Of a stretch of 34,291 nt of DNA, positions 26,746 through 34,291 are shown in pieces. Each line of letters begins with the position of its first letter. Positions within the stretch are counted from its first letter, which is position 1. Origin of the DNA: Pseudomonadota bacterium (GTDB taxonomy: Bacteria; Pseudomonadota; Gammaproteobacteria; Burkholderiales; REEB80); the NCBI GenBank assembly GCA_018971485.1, contig JAGXAQ010000005.1, positions 78,882-113,172 of the forward strand, read 5' to 3'. The position numbers were made by a program, and so were the translations under genes. The notes under the pieces were generated by a model. It was not told where the DNA came from. It saw only the letters and a program-made list of their open reading frames with translations, and did not search any database.

Positions 26746-27624
26746 ATGTCTATCCTAATCAATAAAAATTCTCGAGTTCTTGTTCAGGGTCTTACCGGTA
26801 AGACGGGAGCCTTCCATACTGAAATGAGCCAGAAGTATGCTTTTGGTAAGCAGTGCTATGTTGCTGGTGTGACTCCTAAAAAAGGGGGAACGACTTTTCT
26901 GGATCTGCCCGTGTTCAATACTGTAGCTGAGGCCCGTGAACAGACCGGTGCCAATGTGTCGGTTATTTACGTTCCCCCTCCTTTTGCCGCAGCAGCGATT
27001 GATGAGGCGGTAGAGGCCGGAATTGAATTTGTGATTTGTATTACTGAAGGCATTCCTGTCCGGGACATGGTGATGACCCGTTACAAGATGCGTGGCAAGA
27101 AAACGACGCTTCTGGGGCCAAACTGCCCAGGCATCATCACGCCCGATGAGCTGAAGATTGGCATCATGCCAGGCCATATTCACAAGAAAGGCCCGGTTGG
27201 GGTGGTTTCAAAATCCGGAACGCTGACGTATGAGGCAGCAGGGCAACTGGCTGAATTTGGTCTGGGCCAGTCTACGGTTGTCGGGATTGGAGGCGATCCG
27301 GTAAACGGTCTTAAGCATATCGATGTACTGAAGATGTTTAATGATGATCCGCAAACCGAAGCCGTGATCATGGTGGGCGAGATTGGTGGGACAGACGAAG
27401 AAGATGCGGCCCGCTGGGTTAAAGACAACATGAAAAAACCTGTTGTCGGTTTTATTGCCGGTTTGACTGCTCCTCCTGGAAAACGGATGGGGCATGCCGG
27501 AGCGATTATTTCAGGAGGCAAGGGTACGGCTGCTGAAAAGATTGCTGTCATGGAAGAATGTGGTATCAAGGTATCCCGTAGCCCGGCTGAAATGGGTAAA
27601 ACCCTGAAATCTGTATTGAAGTGA
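26746..27624 (+). CDS. sucD: Succinate/malate-CoA ligase alpha subunit (SucD/MtkB family)
   Basis: CoA-binding and phosphohistidine subunit, 292 aa. It has the Rossmann-type CoA site [49 protein letters not shown], and [14 protein letters not shown] containing the phosphorylated His. Features such as [15 protein letters not shown] and PPFAAAAI recall M. extorquens MtkB (TPGKGG, PVFNTVKEA, PPFAADAI) more than ordinary SucD, while [16 protein letters not shown] is SucD-like, so substrate remains open between succinate and malate. The start lies 2 bp after the sucC stop. A structured hairpin follows the stop. Confidence 0.9.
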   Translation: MSILINKNSRVLVQGLTGKTGAFHTEMSQKYAFGKQCYVAGVTPKKGGTTFLDLPVFNTVAEAREQTGANVSVIYVPPPFAAAAIDEAVEAGIEFVICITEGIPVRDMVMTRYKMRGKKTTLLGPNCPGIITPDELKIGIMPGHIHKKGPVGVVSKSGTLTYEAAGQLAEFGLGQSTVVGIGGDPVNGLKHIDVLKMFNDDPQTEAVIMVGEIGGTDEEDAARWVKDNMKKPVVGFIAGLTAPPGKRMGHAGAIISGGKGTAAEKIAVMEECGIKVSRSPAEMGKTLKSVLK

Positions 27625-27629
27625 TTGGC

Positions 27630-27675
27630 CAGCCGCAGCAGAAGAAGCTGGTGGAACCAACTCTTCTGCTGGCTG
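27630..27675 (+). terminator. Hairpin after sucD
   Basis: CAGCC + AGCAGAAG (27630-27644, with a 2-nt bulge) pairs with CTTCTGCT + GGCTG (27663-27675), and TGGT/ACCA can pair inside the loop. It is followed by TCTTAAAG, not a strong T-run. It is probably a terminator or an RNA-stabilising 3' structure. Confidence 0.5.
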
Positions 27676-27920
27676 TCTTAAAGAATGATGATATTCTGTT
27701 AGCCAGGTAATTGAGGCAGGTACAAAAGCTGGGCCCTGATAAGGCTGTTGGTTGGTTTTTTTGCTGTTGGATTCTATGGGTTACTTGACGAGCAGGCTAA
27801 AAAAGAGAACGATCTTAAGCAAGTGCTCATTTAAATGGTGAATGGGGAAGGGAATGACAGTTTTCCGTTTGTCGGACACCTTGAATGGGACCAACGTATT
27901 TGACGAAAGGGTTTTAAGGC

Positions 27921-29630
27921 ATGTCCGACCAAAAGGTAATTCAGATTAACCCGACTCGTAAGCAGACTGGCAAGCTACGCCCCACCCTGAAAGGGCGAAT
28001 GGTTGATGCCAAGGCGCTTGCCGAGGTTCGTGAGCTGCTGGGAAATGCATCAAGGCAGCGTGATTTGCTAATAGAGCATTTGCATAAGATTCAGGATAAA
28101 TACAAGCATCTGTCTGCAGCCCACCTGACTGCTCTGGCCAGTGAAATGAGACTGGCTACGACTGAAGTGTATGAAGTAGCAACGTTCTATCACCATTTTG
28201 ATGTGATTAAGGAAGATGAAACTCCCCCGCCGCAATTAACGGTACGGGTGTGTGATTCTGTTTCCTGTGCCATTGCTGGCGCTGATTCCTTAAGTGATGA
28301 ACTGAAGGCGCGCATTGGAAAGGATGTTCGGGTGATTCATGCCCCCTGTGTGGGGCGCTGCCAGCATGCCCCTGTTGCAGTGGTAGGCCAGAATCCCATT
28401 GACGAGGCCACGCCGGAAAAAGTGGTAGAGGCCGTCAAGGCAGGATCAGTGACGCCTGAAATCACTGATTATGTGGATTATGACGAATATCTCAAGCTGG
28501 GTGGATACCGGGTTCTTAAGGATTGCCATGAGGGGGTGCGCCAGCCTGCCCAGGTCATTGAAGCTTTATCCCATGCAGGATTACGTGGGCTAGGTGGTGC
28601 AGGGATGGCTACCGGTCGAAAATGGAACATCATGCTCAAGACCGATCCAAATGGACGGATTCTGGCTATGAATGCTGATGAGGGGGAACCTGGAACCTTC
28701 AAGGATCGTTATTTTATGGAATCGGATCCCCACCGTATCCTTGAGGGGATGCTGATAGCCGCAGCCTGTCTGAATCTGGCTGACTTGTATCTGTATGTGC
28801 GTGATGAGTATGCTGGCGTGCGGGAGATATATCGACGTGAACTTGAAAAACTGGCCGCTCATCCGCCTTTTGGACTCAAACTGCCCCCTATTCATTTGCG
28901 TCGGGGCGCAGGGGCCTATATCTGTGGTGAGCAGTCAGCCATGATTGAATCGCTTGAAGGCAAGCGTGGAGAGCCGCGTTTGCGCCCCCCATTCCTGACA
29001 GATGTCGGATTGTTCGGGCGGCCTACGCTTGAGCATAATGTCGAGACCCTTTATTGGGTGCGTGATATTGTGGAAAAAGGCCCGGAATGGTTCTCGTCCT
29101 ATGGTCGCCATGATCGAAAAGGACTGCGTTCCTTTTCTGTGTCCGGGCGTGTCAAGAAACCCGGTGTACATCTGGCTCCAGCCGGAATCACGATGGTTGA
29201 ACTGATTGATGAGTATTGTGGTGGCATGCTGGATGGCCATACTTTTGCAGCATATCTGCCAGGAGGTGCTTCAGGAGGTATCTTGCCAGCCCGTCTTGGA
29301 AATATCCCCCTTGACTTTGATACACTCCAACCTTATGGCTGTTTTATTGGTTCTGCTGCAGTCATGGTGCTGTCTGACAAGGATGATGTCGTTGAAGTGG
29401 CACGCAATGTCATGCGGTTTTTTGCAGATGAATCCTGCGGACAGTGCACTCCATGCCGTGTGGGAACAGCTAAAGCACTTCGTTTGATGGAAGCGCCGAG
29501 GTGGGATGCCGCCTTGCTGGAAGAGTTGTCTGAGGCAATGGTAGAAGCGTCCATCTGTGGCTTGGGACAGGCTGCTCCTAATCCTATTCGTTGCGTGATA
29601 AAGTATTTTTCCGAGGAGATTAGCAAATGA
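27921..29630 (+). CDS. fdhB: NAD-dependent formate dehydrogenase beta subunit (NuoE-NuoF fusion)
   Basis: NADH-forming flavoprotein subunit, 569 aa, passing electrons from the formate-oxidising subunit to NAD+. The N-terminal NuoE-like part (about 25-165) has a 2Fe-2S site: C111, C116, C143, C147. The NuoF-like part (about 195-569) has GLRGLGGAGMATGRKW (NADH), ADEGEPGTFKDR, GAGAYICGEQSA (FMN), and a 4Fe-4S site ESCGQCTPCR with C506, C509, C512 and C546. The fusion and length match Fdh1B of M. extorquens (about 572 aa) rather than the separate FdsG and FdsB of Cupriavidus. The next gene overlaps the stop by 4 bp. No convincing Fnr-type box precedes it; TTGAATGGGACCAA at 27881 has one mismatch and lies too close to the ATG. 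Confidence 0.94.
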   Translation: MSDQKVIQINPTRKQTGKLRPTLKGRMVDAKALAEVRELLGNASRQRDLLIEHLHKIQDKYKHLSAAHLTALASEMRLATTEVYEVATFYHHFDVIKEDETPPPQLTVRVCDSVSCAIAGADSLSDELKARIGKDVRVIHAPCVGRCQHAPVAVVGQNPIDEATPEKVVEAVKAGSVTPEITDYVDYDEYLKLGGYRVLKDCHEGVRQPAQVIEALSHAGLRGLGGAGMATGRKWNIMLKTDPNGRILAMNADEGEPGTFKDRYFMESDPHRILEGMLIAAACLNLADLYLYVRDEYAGVREIYRRELEKLAAHPPFGLKLPPIHLRRGAGAYICGEQSAMIESLEGKRGEPRLRPPFLTDVGLFGRPTLEHNVETLYWVRDIVEKGPEWFSSYGRHDRKGLRSFSVSGRVKKPGVHLAPAGITMVELIDEYCGGMLDGHTFAAYLPGGASGGILPARLGNIPLDFDTLQPYGCFIGSAAVMVLSDKDDVVEVARNVMRFFADESCGQCTPCRVGTAKALRLMEAPRWDAALLEELSEAMVEASICGLGQAAPNPIRCVIKYFSEEISK

Positions 29631-32428
29631 ATGCCATGACTGAACAGGAAATCCAGGCTGAGCTTATTGAGTTCAAGCTAAATGGCGCCAGTGTTTCTGC
29701 ACGCTCGGATGAAACGATTCTACAGGCTGCGGATAGGCACGGTATTGAGATTCCACGGCTGTGCTACATGGATGGGATGCGTCCTGATGGTAACTGCCGA
29801 TCCTGCATGGTTGAGATTGCTGGAGAGAAAACGCTGGCACCTTCCTGCTGCCGTTATCCCAAGGCAGGAATGGATGTGCGTTCAGACAGTGAAAAGGCTC
29901 TTCATTCCCAGAAAATGGTGCTGGAGCTTCTCCTGTCCGATCGCCCGGAAAAATCCTATTCCATGCACTCCGAACTGGATTACTGGGCCAACAAGCTTAA
30001 CATCGGGTTACCCCGTTTTCATCAGCGTACCCAGCCTCAGTCTGATTTGAGTCATGCTGGAATCAGTGTGAACCTGGATGCCTGTATCCAGTGTACTCGA
30101 TGTGTCCGCGCCTGTCGTGAAGTCCAGGTCAATGATGTGATCGGGTACGCTTTCCGTGGAGAGCATTCCAAGATTGTATTTGATCTGGATGATCCAATGG
30201 GTGAATCCAGTTGCGTGGGTTGTGGAGAATGTGTCCAGGCCTGTCCGACGGGTGCATTGATGCCTGCACGTGATGTAGGGCTTGTTACGCCGGATAGCCA
30301 GGTGAATTCCGTTTGCCCTTATTGTGGGGTTGGCTGTCAGCTCACCTATAATATCAAGGACAACAAGATTTTGTATGTAGAAGGCCGGGATGGTCCGGCC
30401 AATCATGGTCGTTTGTGTGTCAAGGGCCGCTATGGGTTTGATTATGTCCATCATAAACAGCGCCTGACCAGGCCGCTTATCCGTAAAGAAGGCATGCGCA
30501 AAACTGCCACAATGGATATGAATCCGGATGACTTCATGAGTATCTTTCGTGAAGCCACCTGGGAAGAAGCCCTGGCTTATGCGGCTCAAGGGTTAAAGAA
30601 AATCCGTGATGAGAAGGGCCCCAAGGCTCTTGCCGGGTTCGGTTCGGCCAAGGGCTCGAATGAAGAGGCTTATCTCTTCCAGAAGCTGGTGCGCATGGGT
30701 TTTGGTTCGAACAATGTGGATCACTGTACGAGATTGTGTCACGCTTCGAGTGTGGCAGCGCTGCTTGAAGGAATCGGATCGGGCGCGGTGTCCAATCAGG
30801 TTTCCGATGCCCTCCTGGCTGATGTGATTATCGTGATTGGCTCTAATCCTACCATGAACCATCCGGTTGCTGCCACGTTCATCAAGAATGCAGCCAAGCA
30901 GGGTTCAACGCTGATTGTCATGGATCCAAAACGTGGTGATCTGGCGCGCCATGCGCATTTTAATCTCCAGTTCAAACCGGATACGGATGTATCCCTTCTG
31001 AATGCAATGATGCATACCATTATTGCCGAAGGCCTGGTTGACGAAAAATTCATTGCAGAACGCACGGAAAATTTTGAAGCCCTGAAGGAAAATGTCAGGA
31101 AATACTCGCCGGAAGCGATGGCCCCAATCTGTGGGATTGATGCAGAGACCATCAAAACGGTAGCACGGCGCTATGCCACCAGCAAAGGCAGCATTATTTT
31201 CTGGGGCATGGGGATTTCCCAGCATGTTCACGGCACTGATAATGCACGCTGCCTGATTGCACTGTCCATGATGACGGGTCAGGTTGGGCGTCCTGGAACG
31301 GGACTGCACCCCTTGAGAGGCCAGAATAATGTTCAGGGGGCTTCTGATGCCGGGCTGATCCCGATGGTCTATCCTGATTACCAGTCAGTTGCCGATCCTG
31401 ATGTCCGCGCCAAGTTTGAATCCCTCTGGGGAGCAAAACTGGATCCAAAACCAGGCCTGACCGTGGTTGAAATCATGGATGCGGTTCATCATGGCAAGAT
31501 TAAAGGCATGTATATCATGGGAGAAAATCCCGCCATGTCGGATCCAGATACCAATCATGTTCGAGAAGCAATGTCCCGTCTGGACATGATGGTTGTGCAG
31601 GATATTTTTCTGACCGAAACAGCCTATTTTGCAGATGTGGTGTTGCCTGCATCGGCGTTTCCCGAGAAAACGGGCACGTTTACCAATACGGACAGAATCG
31701 TTCAGTTGGGGCGGCAGGCGTTGCAGCTGCCTGGAGAGGCCCGTCAGGATCTCTGGATTATCCAGGAACTGGCGCGTGGATTGGGATTAAACTGGAATTA
31801 CGAAGGTCCCAAGGATGTCTTTAATGAAATGCGCAAGGCCATGCCTTCTATTGCAGGCATTACCTGGGAGCGCCTGGAGTCTGATGATGCTGTGACCTAT
31901 CCTTGCGAGAAGGAAGGGGATCCGGGTGAACCTGTCATTTTTGTGGACAGTTTTCCGACTAAGAACGGGCGTGGTAAATTTGTCCCGGCTGATATCATCC
32001 ATGCCGATGAGCGCCCGGATTCGGAATATCCGATGGTACTGATTACGGGGCGGCAGCTTGAGCATTGGCATACCGGTTCGATGACGCGTCGGGCAGGTGT
32101 TCTGGATGCGATTGAGTCGCAACCCGTAGCCTCGATTCATCCGCTGGATCTGGAGAACCTGGGGATTGAGGCAGGGGATATCATTACTGTTTCGTCGCGT
32201 CGGGGAGAGATTTGCCTTTATGCCCGTGCAGATGATGGTGTGCCGCGTAATGCCGTATTTGTCCCATTTTGCTTTTACGAGGCCTCGGCCAATAAATTGA
32301 CCAATCCGGCACTGGATCCTATCGGAAAGATTGCTGAAGTGAAATATTGTGCGGTCAAGGTTATCCCGGGTGGAATGCTTACACCGCAAACCAGCTATGG
32401 AGGGGGGCAGATTCTCGCTCAGGTCTGA
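29627..32428 (+). CDS. fdhA: NAD-dependent formate dehydrogenase alpha subunit (Mo/W-bis-MGD)
   Basis: Catalytic subunit oxidising formate to CO2, 933 aa, cytosolic (no Tat signal). Order: 2Fe-2S ferredoxin-like domain (C46, C57, C60, C74/75); NuoG-type His/Cys region; two 4Fe-4S clusters (C153, C156, C159, C163 and C196, C199, C202, C206); then the molybdopterin domain with its own 4Fe-4S site (C230, C233, C237, C264). The metal ligand is Cys371 followed by His372 in VDHCTRLCH, where E. coli FdhF has selenocysteine. GENPAMSDPD and RQLEHWHTGSMTRR of the cofactor domains are intact. It is the FDH1-type partner of the preceding NuoEF-like subunit. Tungsten or molybdenum cannot be distinguished. 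It would depend on FdhD, MobA and MoeA encoded upstream in the window. Confidence 0.95.
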   Translation: MNAMTEQEIQAELIEFKLNGASVSARSDETILQAADRHGIEIPRLCYMDGMRPDGNCRSCMVEIAGEKTLAPSCCRYPKAGMDVRSDSEKALHSQKMVLELLLSDRPEKSYSMHSELDYWANKLNIGLPRFHQRTQPQSDLSHAGISVNLDACIQCTRCVRACREVQVNDVIGYAFRGEHSKIVFDLDDPMGESSCVGCGECVQACPTGALMPARDVGLVTPDSQVNSVCPYCGVGCQLTYNIKDNKILYVEGRDGPANHGRLCVKGRYGFDYVHHKQRLTRPLIRKEGMRKTATMDMNPDDFMSIFREATWEEALAYAAQGLKKIRDEKGPKALAGFGSAKGSNEEAYLFQKLVRMGFGSNNVDHCTRLCHASSVAALLEGIGSGAVSNQVSDALLADVIIVIGSNPTMNHPVAATFIKNAAKQGSTLIVMDPKRGDLARHAHFNLQFKPDTDVSLLNAMMHTIIAEGLVDEKFIAERTENFEALKENVRKYSPEAMAPICGIDAETIKTVARRYATSKGSIIFWGMGISQHVHGTDNARCLIALSMMTGQVGRPGTGLHPLRGQNNVQGASDAGLIPMVYPDYQSVADPDVRAKFESLWGAKLDPKPGLTVVEIMDAVHHGKIKGMYIMGENPAMSDPDTNHVREAMSRLDMMVVQDIFLTETAYFADVVLPASAFPEKTGTFTNTDRIVQLGRQALQLPGEARQDLWIIQELARGLGLNWNYEGPKDVFNEMRKAMPSIAGITWERLESDDAVTYPCEKEGDPGEPVIFVDSFPTKNGRGKFVPADIIHADERPDSEYPMVLITGRQLEHWHTGSMTRRAGVLDAIESQPVASIHPLDLENLGIEAGDIITVSSRRGEICLYARADDGVPRNAVFVPFCFYEASANKLTNPALDPIGKIAEVKYCAVKVIPGGMLTPQTSYGGGQILAQV

Positions 32429-32441
32429 TTGGATAATACCG

Positions 32442-32472
32442 TCCGGGCCCGCTTATTTAAGGCGGGCCCGGA
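32442..32472 (+). terminator. Rho-independent terminator after fdhA
   Basis: A perfect 11-bp GC-rich stem, TCCGGGCCCGC / GCGGGCCCGGA, with a 9-nt loop, followed by TTTAATTTT. It starts 13 bp after the fdhA stop. Confidence 0.85.
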
Positions 32473-32489
32473 TTTAATTTTAGGTGGAT

Positions 32490-32597
32490 ATGATTCATTG
32501 CGATGCCAACTGTACCCTGGAAGGCCTGGCAAAAACCGATGTTGTGGCCATGCTGCTGAACCCATCGGTGTTTCACGGTTTCAGCAGGCCCTGCTGA
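32490..32597 (+). other. Possible 35-codon leader open frame before fhs
   Basis: An ATG with AGGTGG closely upstream opens 35 codons (start MIHCDANCTLEG) between the fdhA terminator and fhs. Its 3' end overlaps an imperfect inverted repeat: CTGCTGAACCC near 32551 against GGTTTCAGCAG near 32579. It may be a leader peptide or structured 5' RNA, or chance. No known riboswitch class is recognised. Confidence 0.2.
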
Positions 32598-32648
32598 AGT
32601 AATTGTGTGTTGATTAAATAGACTACTATTAACAGAAAGGTTGTTTTT

Positions 32649-34291
32649 ATGCCCTCAGATATCGAAATTGCCCAGAAAGCCAGCATGCGACGTATTGCTG
32701 ACGTTGCACGTGACAAACTGGGTATTGCCGACGAAAACCTGGTTCCTTATGGCCACTATAAGGCTAAAGTGAATCTGGACTACGTCAATAGCCTAAAAGG
32801 CCAGGATGGCCATCTTATTCTGGTGACTGCAATTAGCCCTACGCCTGCAGGCGAAGGGAAAACCACCACTACTGTCGGTCTGGGTGATGCTTTGAACCGG
32901 ATTGGCAAGAAAGCCATGATCTGCCTGCGTGAGCCTGCATTAGGGCCGGTTTTCGGTGTTAAGGGGGGTGCAGCAGGCGGCGGGTACGCCCAGGTCGTTC
33001 CGATGGAAGATATTAATCTTCACTTTACAGGTGATTTTCATGCGATTGGCCTGGCTAACAATCTGTTGGCAGCATTGATTGACAATCATGTACATCATGG
33101 CAATCCGTTAGGAATTGATGTCCGTCGCGTAACCTGGAAACGGGTCATGGACATGAACGATCGCTCCTTGCGTGATGTGGCGATTGCCCTGGGTGGACCT
33201 GGTGATGGCTACCCCCGTAAAGATGGTTTTGATATTGTAGTGGCGTCTGAAGTTATGGCTATTTTCTGCCTGGCCACGTCCTTGAAAGATCTGAAGGATC
33301 GTCTGGGTAAGATTGTCTGCGCATATACACGTGATCTGAAACCGATTACGGCCAAGGACTTGAATGCCCATGGAGCCATGGCTGTACTTCTGAAGGATGC
33401 CTTGCACCCGAATCTGGTTCAGACCCTTGAAAATAACCCTGCCTTTATTCACGGTGGACCTTTTGCGAATATTGCACATGGCTGCAACTCGGTTATTGCA
33501 ACCAAGGCTGCATTGAAGCTGTGTGATTATGTGGTTACAGAAGCCGGGTTTGGTGCGGATCTGGGTGCTGAGAAGTTTATTGATATTAAATGCCGCAAGG
33601 CCGGTATCAAACCTGAAGTTGTCGTCATTGTGGCTACCATTCGCGCCCTGAAATATCATGGTGGTGTGGATCTGAAGTCGCTCAATACCGAAAACCTGGA
33701 TGCGCTGGCCAAAGGCTGCGCCAATCTGGAGCGACATGTTTCCAATGTCAAGAATAACTATGGCTTGCCTTGTGTGGTTGCCATCAATCGGTTCACGTTT
33801 GATACCGATGCAGAAATTAACCTTCTGAAGGAAAAGATGGCAGCTTACAACACCAAAGTTGTTCTAGCTGAACATTGGGCAAAAGGCGGCGCAGGTGCCG
33901 AAGAGTTAGCCAAAACTGTTGTTGATCTGATTGCAACAGAAAAATCCAACTTCAAGTTTGTTTACGATGAGAATGATACCCTTGAAGAAAAAATGAACAA
34001 GGTTGTGACCAAGATTTATGGTGCAGCAGGTGCGACGTTTGATCCCAAGGTTAAAGCCAATCTGGCTAAATGGCAAGAAGAAGGCTATGGCAAGTTCCCC
34101 ATTTGTATTGCTAAAACCCAGTATTCCTTCTCGACCAATGCCAAGTCTTTAGGTGCGCCATCTGGACATACTGTTCATGTTCGTGAAGCAAGACTTGCGG
34201 CCGGCGCTGAGTTTGTTGTTATGGTTAGTGGTGAGATCATGACCATGCCAGGTTTGCCGAAAGTTCCATCTGCAGACAAGATTGACTTGGA
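32649..34291 (+). CDS. fhs: Formate-tetrahydrofolate ligase (3' end cut by window)
   Basis: ATP + formate + THF to 10-formyl-THF + ADP + Pi, the entry of formate into folate-bound C1 metabolism; also called FtfL. 547 codons are visible and the frame is open at the window end. The family is about 555-560 aa, so only about ten residues are missing. Features: the P-loop [15 protein letters not shown] (about 65-79), [52 protein letters not shown] and [20 protein letters not shown] precedes the ATG by about 8 bp. It follows the fdhA terminator, so it has its own promoter or leader. With Fdh it forms the branch point between formate oxidation and assimilation. Confidence 0.96.
   Translation, partial: MPSDIEIAQKASMRRIADVARDKLGIADENLVPYGHYKAKVNLDYVNSLKGQDGHLILVTAISPTPAGEGKTTTTVGLGDALNRIGKKAMICLREPALGPVFGVKGGAAGGGYAQVVPMEDINLHFTGDFHAIGLANNLLAALIDNHVHHGNPLGIDVRRVTWKRVMDMNDRSLRDVAIALGGPGDGYPRKDGFDIVVASEVMAIFCLATSLKDLKDRLGKIVCAYTRDLKPITAKDLNAHGAMAVLLKDALHPNLVQTLENNPAFIHGGPFANIAHGCNSVIATKAALKLCDYVVTEAGFGADLGAEKFIDIKCRKAGIKPEVVVIVATIRALKYHGGVDLKSLNTENLDALAKGCANLERHVSNVKNNYGLPCVVAINRFTFDTDAEINLLKEKMAAYNTKVVLAEHWAKGGAGAEELAKTVVDLIATEKSNFKFVYDENDTLEEKMNKVVTKIYGAAGATFDPKVKANLAKWQEEGYGKFPICIAKTQYSFSTNAKSLGAPSGHTVHVREARLAAGAEFVVMVSGEIMTMPGLPKVPSADKIDL

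Noticed and set aside
27881-27894. TTGAATGGGACCAA before fdhB as a Fnr-type box
   Set aside because: It has one half-site mismatch and lies only 27 bp before the start codon, leaving no room for a promoter.
30008-30589. 193-codon open frame antisense to fdhA iron-sulfur region
   Set aside because: The sense strand carries the intact cysteine clusters; the antisense product is unsupported.
33108-33737. 209-codon open frame antisense to formate-THF ligase
   Set aside because: It is a shadow of a highly conserved gene; the product has no recognisable motif.

Overview
The window is about 34.3 kb of moderate-GC bacterial chromosome. It is densely packed with housekeeping and one-carbon genes, and shows no insertion sequence, CRISPR array, rRNA or tRNA. 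A RelA-type (non-hydrolase) stringent synthetase, the nadE-glnB pair, RlmJ, and a SucC/SucD pair that from memory most resembles betaproteobacterial sequences all point to a betaproteobacterium. This is inference by protein resemblance; I cannot name the genus.

Left part (1-8.2 kb): relA (-); divergent htpG (+) behind a sigma-32-like promoter; a zinc-ribbon NUDIX hydrolase and a GNAT/FemAB-like protein (-); then glutamine-dependent nadE and glnB (+). Middle (8.5-18.5 kb): a two-gene (+) unit of a FAH-fold enzyme and a PanE-family reductase; a (-) cluster fdhD-mobA-moeA-rlmJ for molybdenum cofactor and formate dehydrogenase maturation; a divergent Crp/Fnr regulator (+); and ppc-panB (-).

Right part (18.5-34.3 kb): a long regulatory region, formyl-CoA transferase (frc) and a stand-alone formyltransferase resembling the N-terminal domain of 10-formyl-THF dehydrogenase; a two-S1-domain protein (-); short malic enzyme, DUF2889 protein and CitE-like (malyl-CoA lyase) (+); succinate/malate-CoA ligase sucCD/mtkAB; a two-subunit NAD-linked formate dehydrogenase of the M. 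extorquens FDH1 layout; and formate-THF ligase, cut by the window end.

Together these genes suggest formate/oxalate-linked C1 metabolism. Frc makes oxalyl-CoA and releases formate; Fdh oxidises formate to CO2 with NADH; Fhs puts formate onto THF; and PEP carboxylase, malate-CoA ligase and malyl-CoA lyase form the C4-splitting half of a serine cycle. fdhD-mobA-moeA would mature the Fdh. Oxalyl-CoA decarboxylase, glyA, hydroxypyruvate reductase and glycerate kinase are not in the window, so neither complete pathway is proven.

The most striking non-coding signal is a shared promoter element in front of frc and of sucC/mtkA. In each, a Fnr-type TTGA-N6-TCAA box lies exactly 22 bp upstream of a TAAG(A/C)T -10-like hexamer (class II geometry). 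The Crp/Fnr protein encoded between fdhD and panB carries the E..SR recognition residues expected to read TTGA half-sites.
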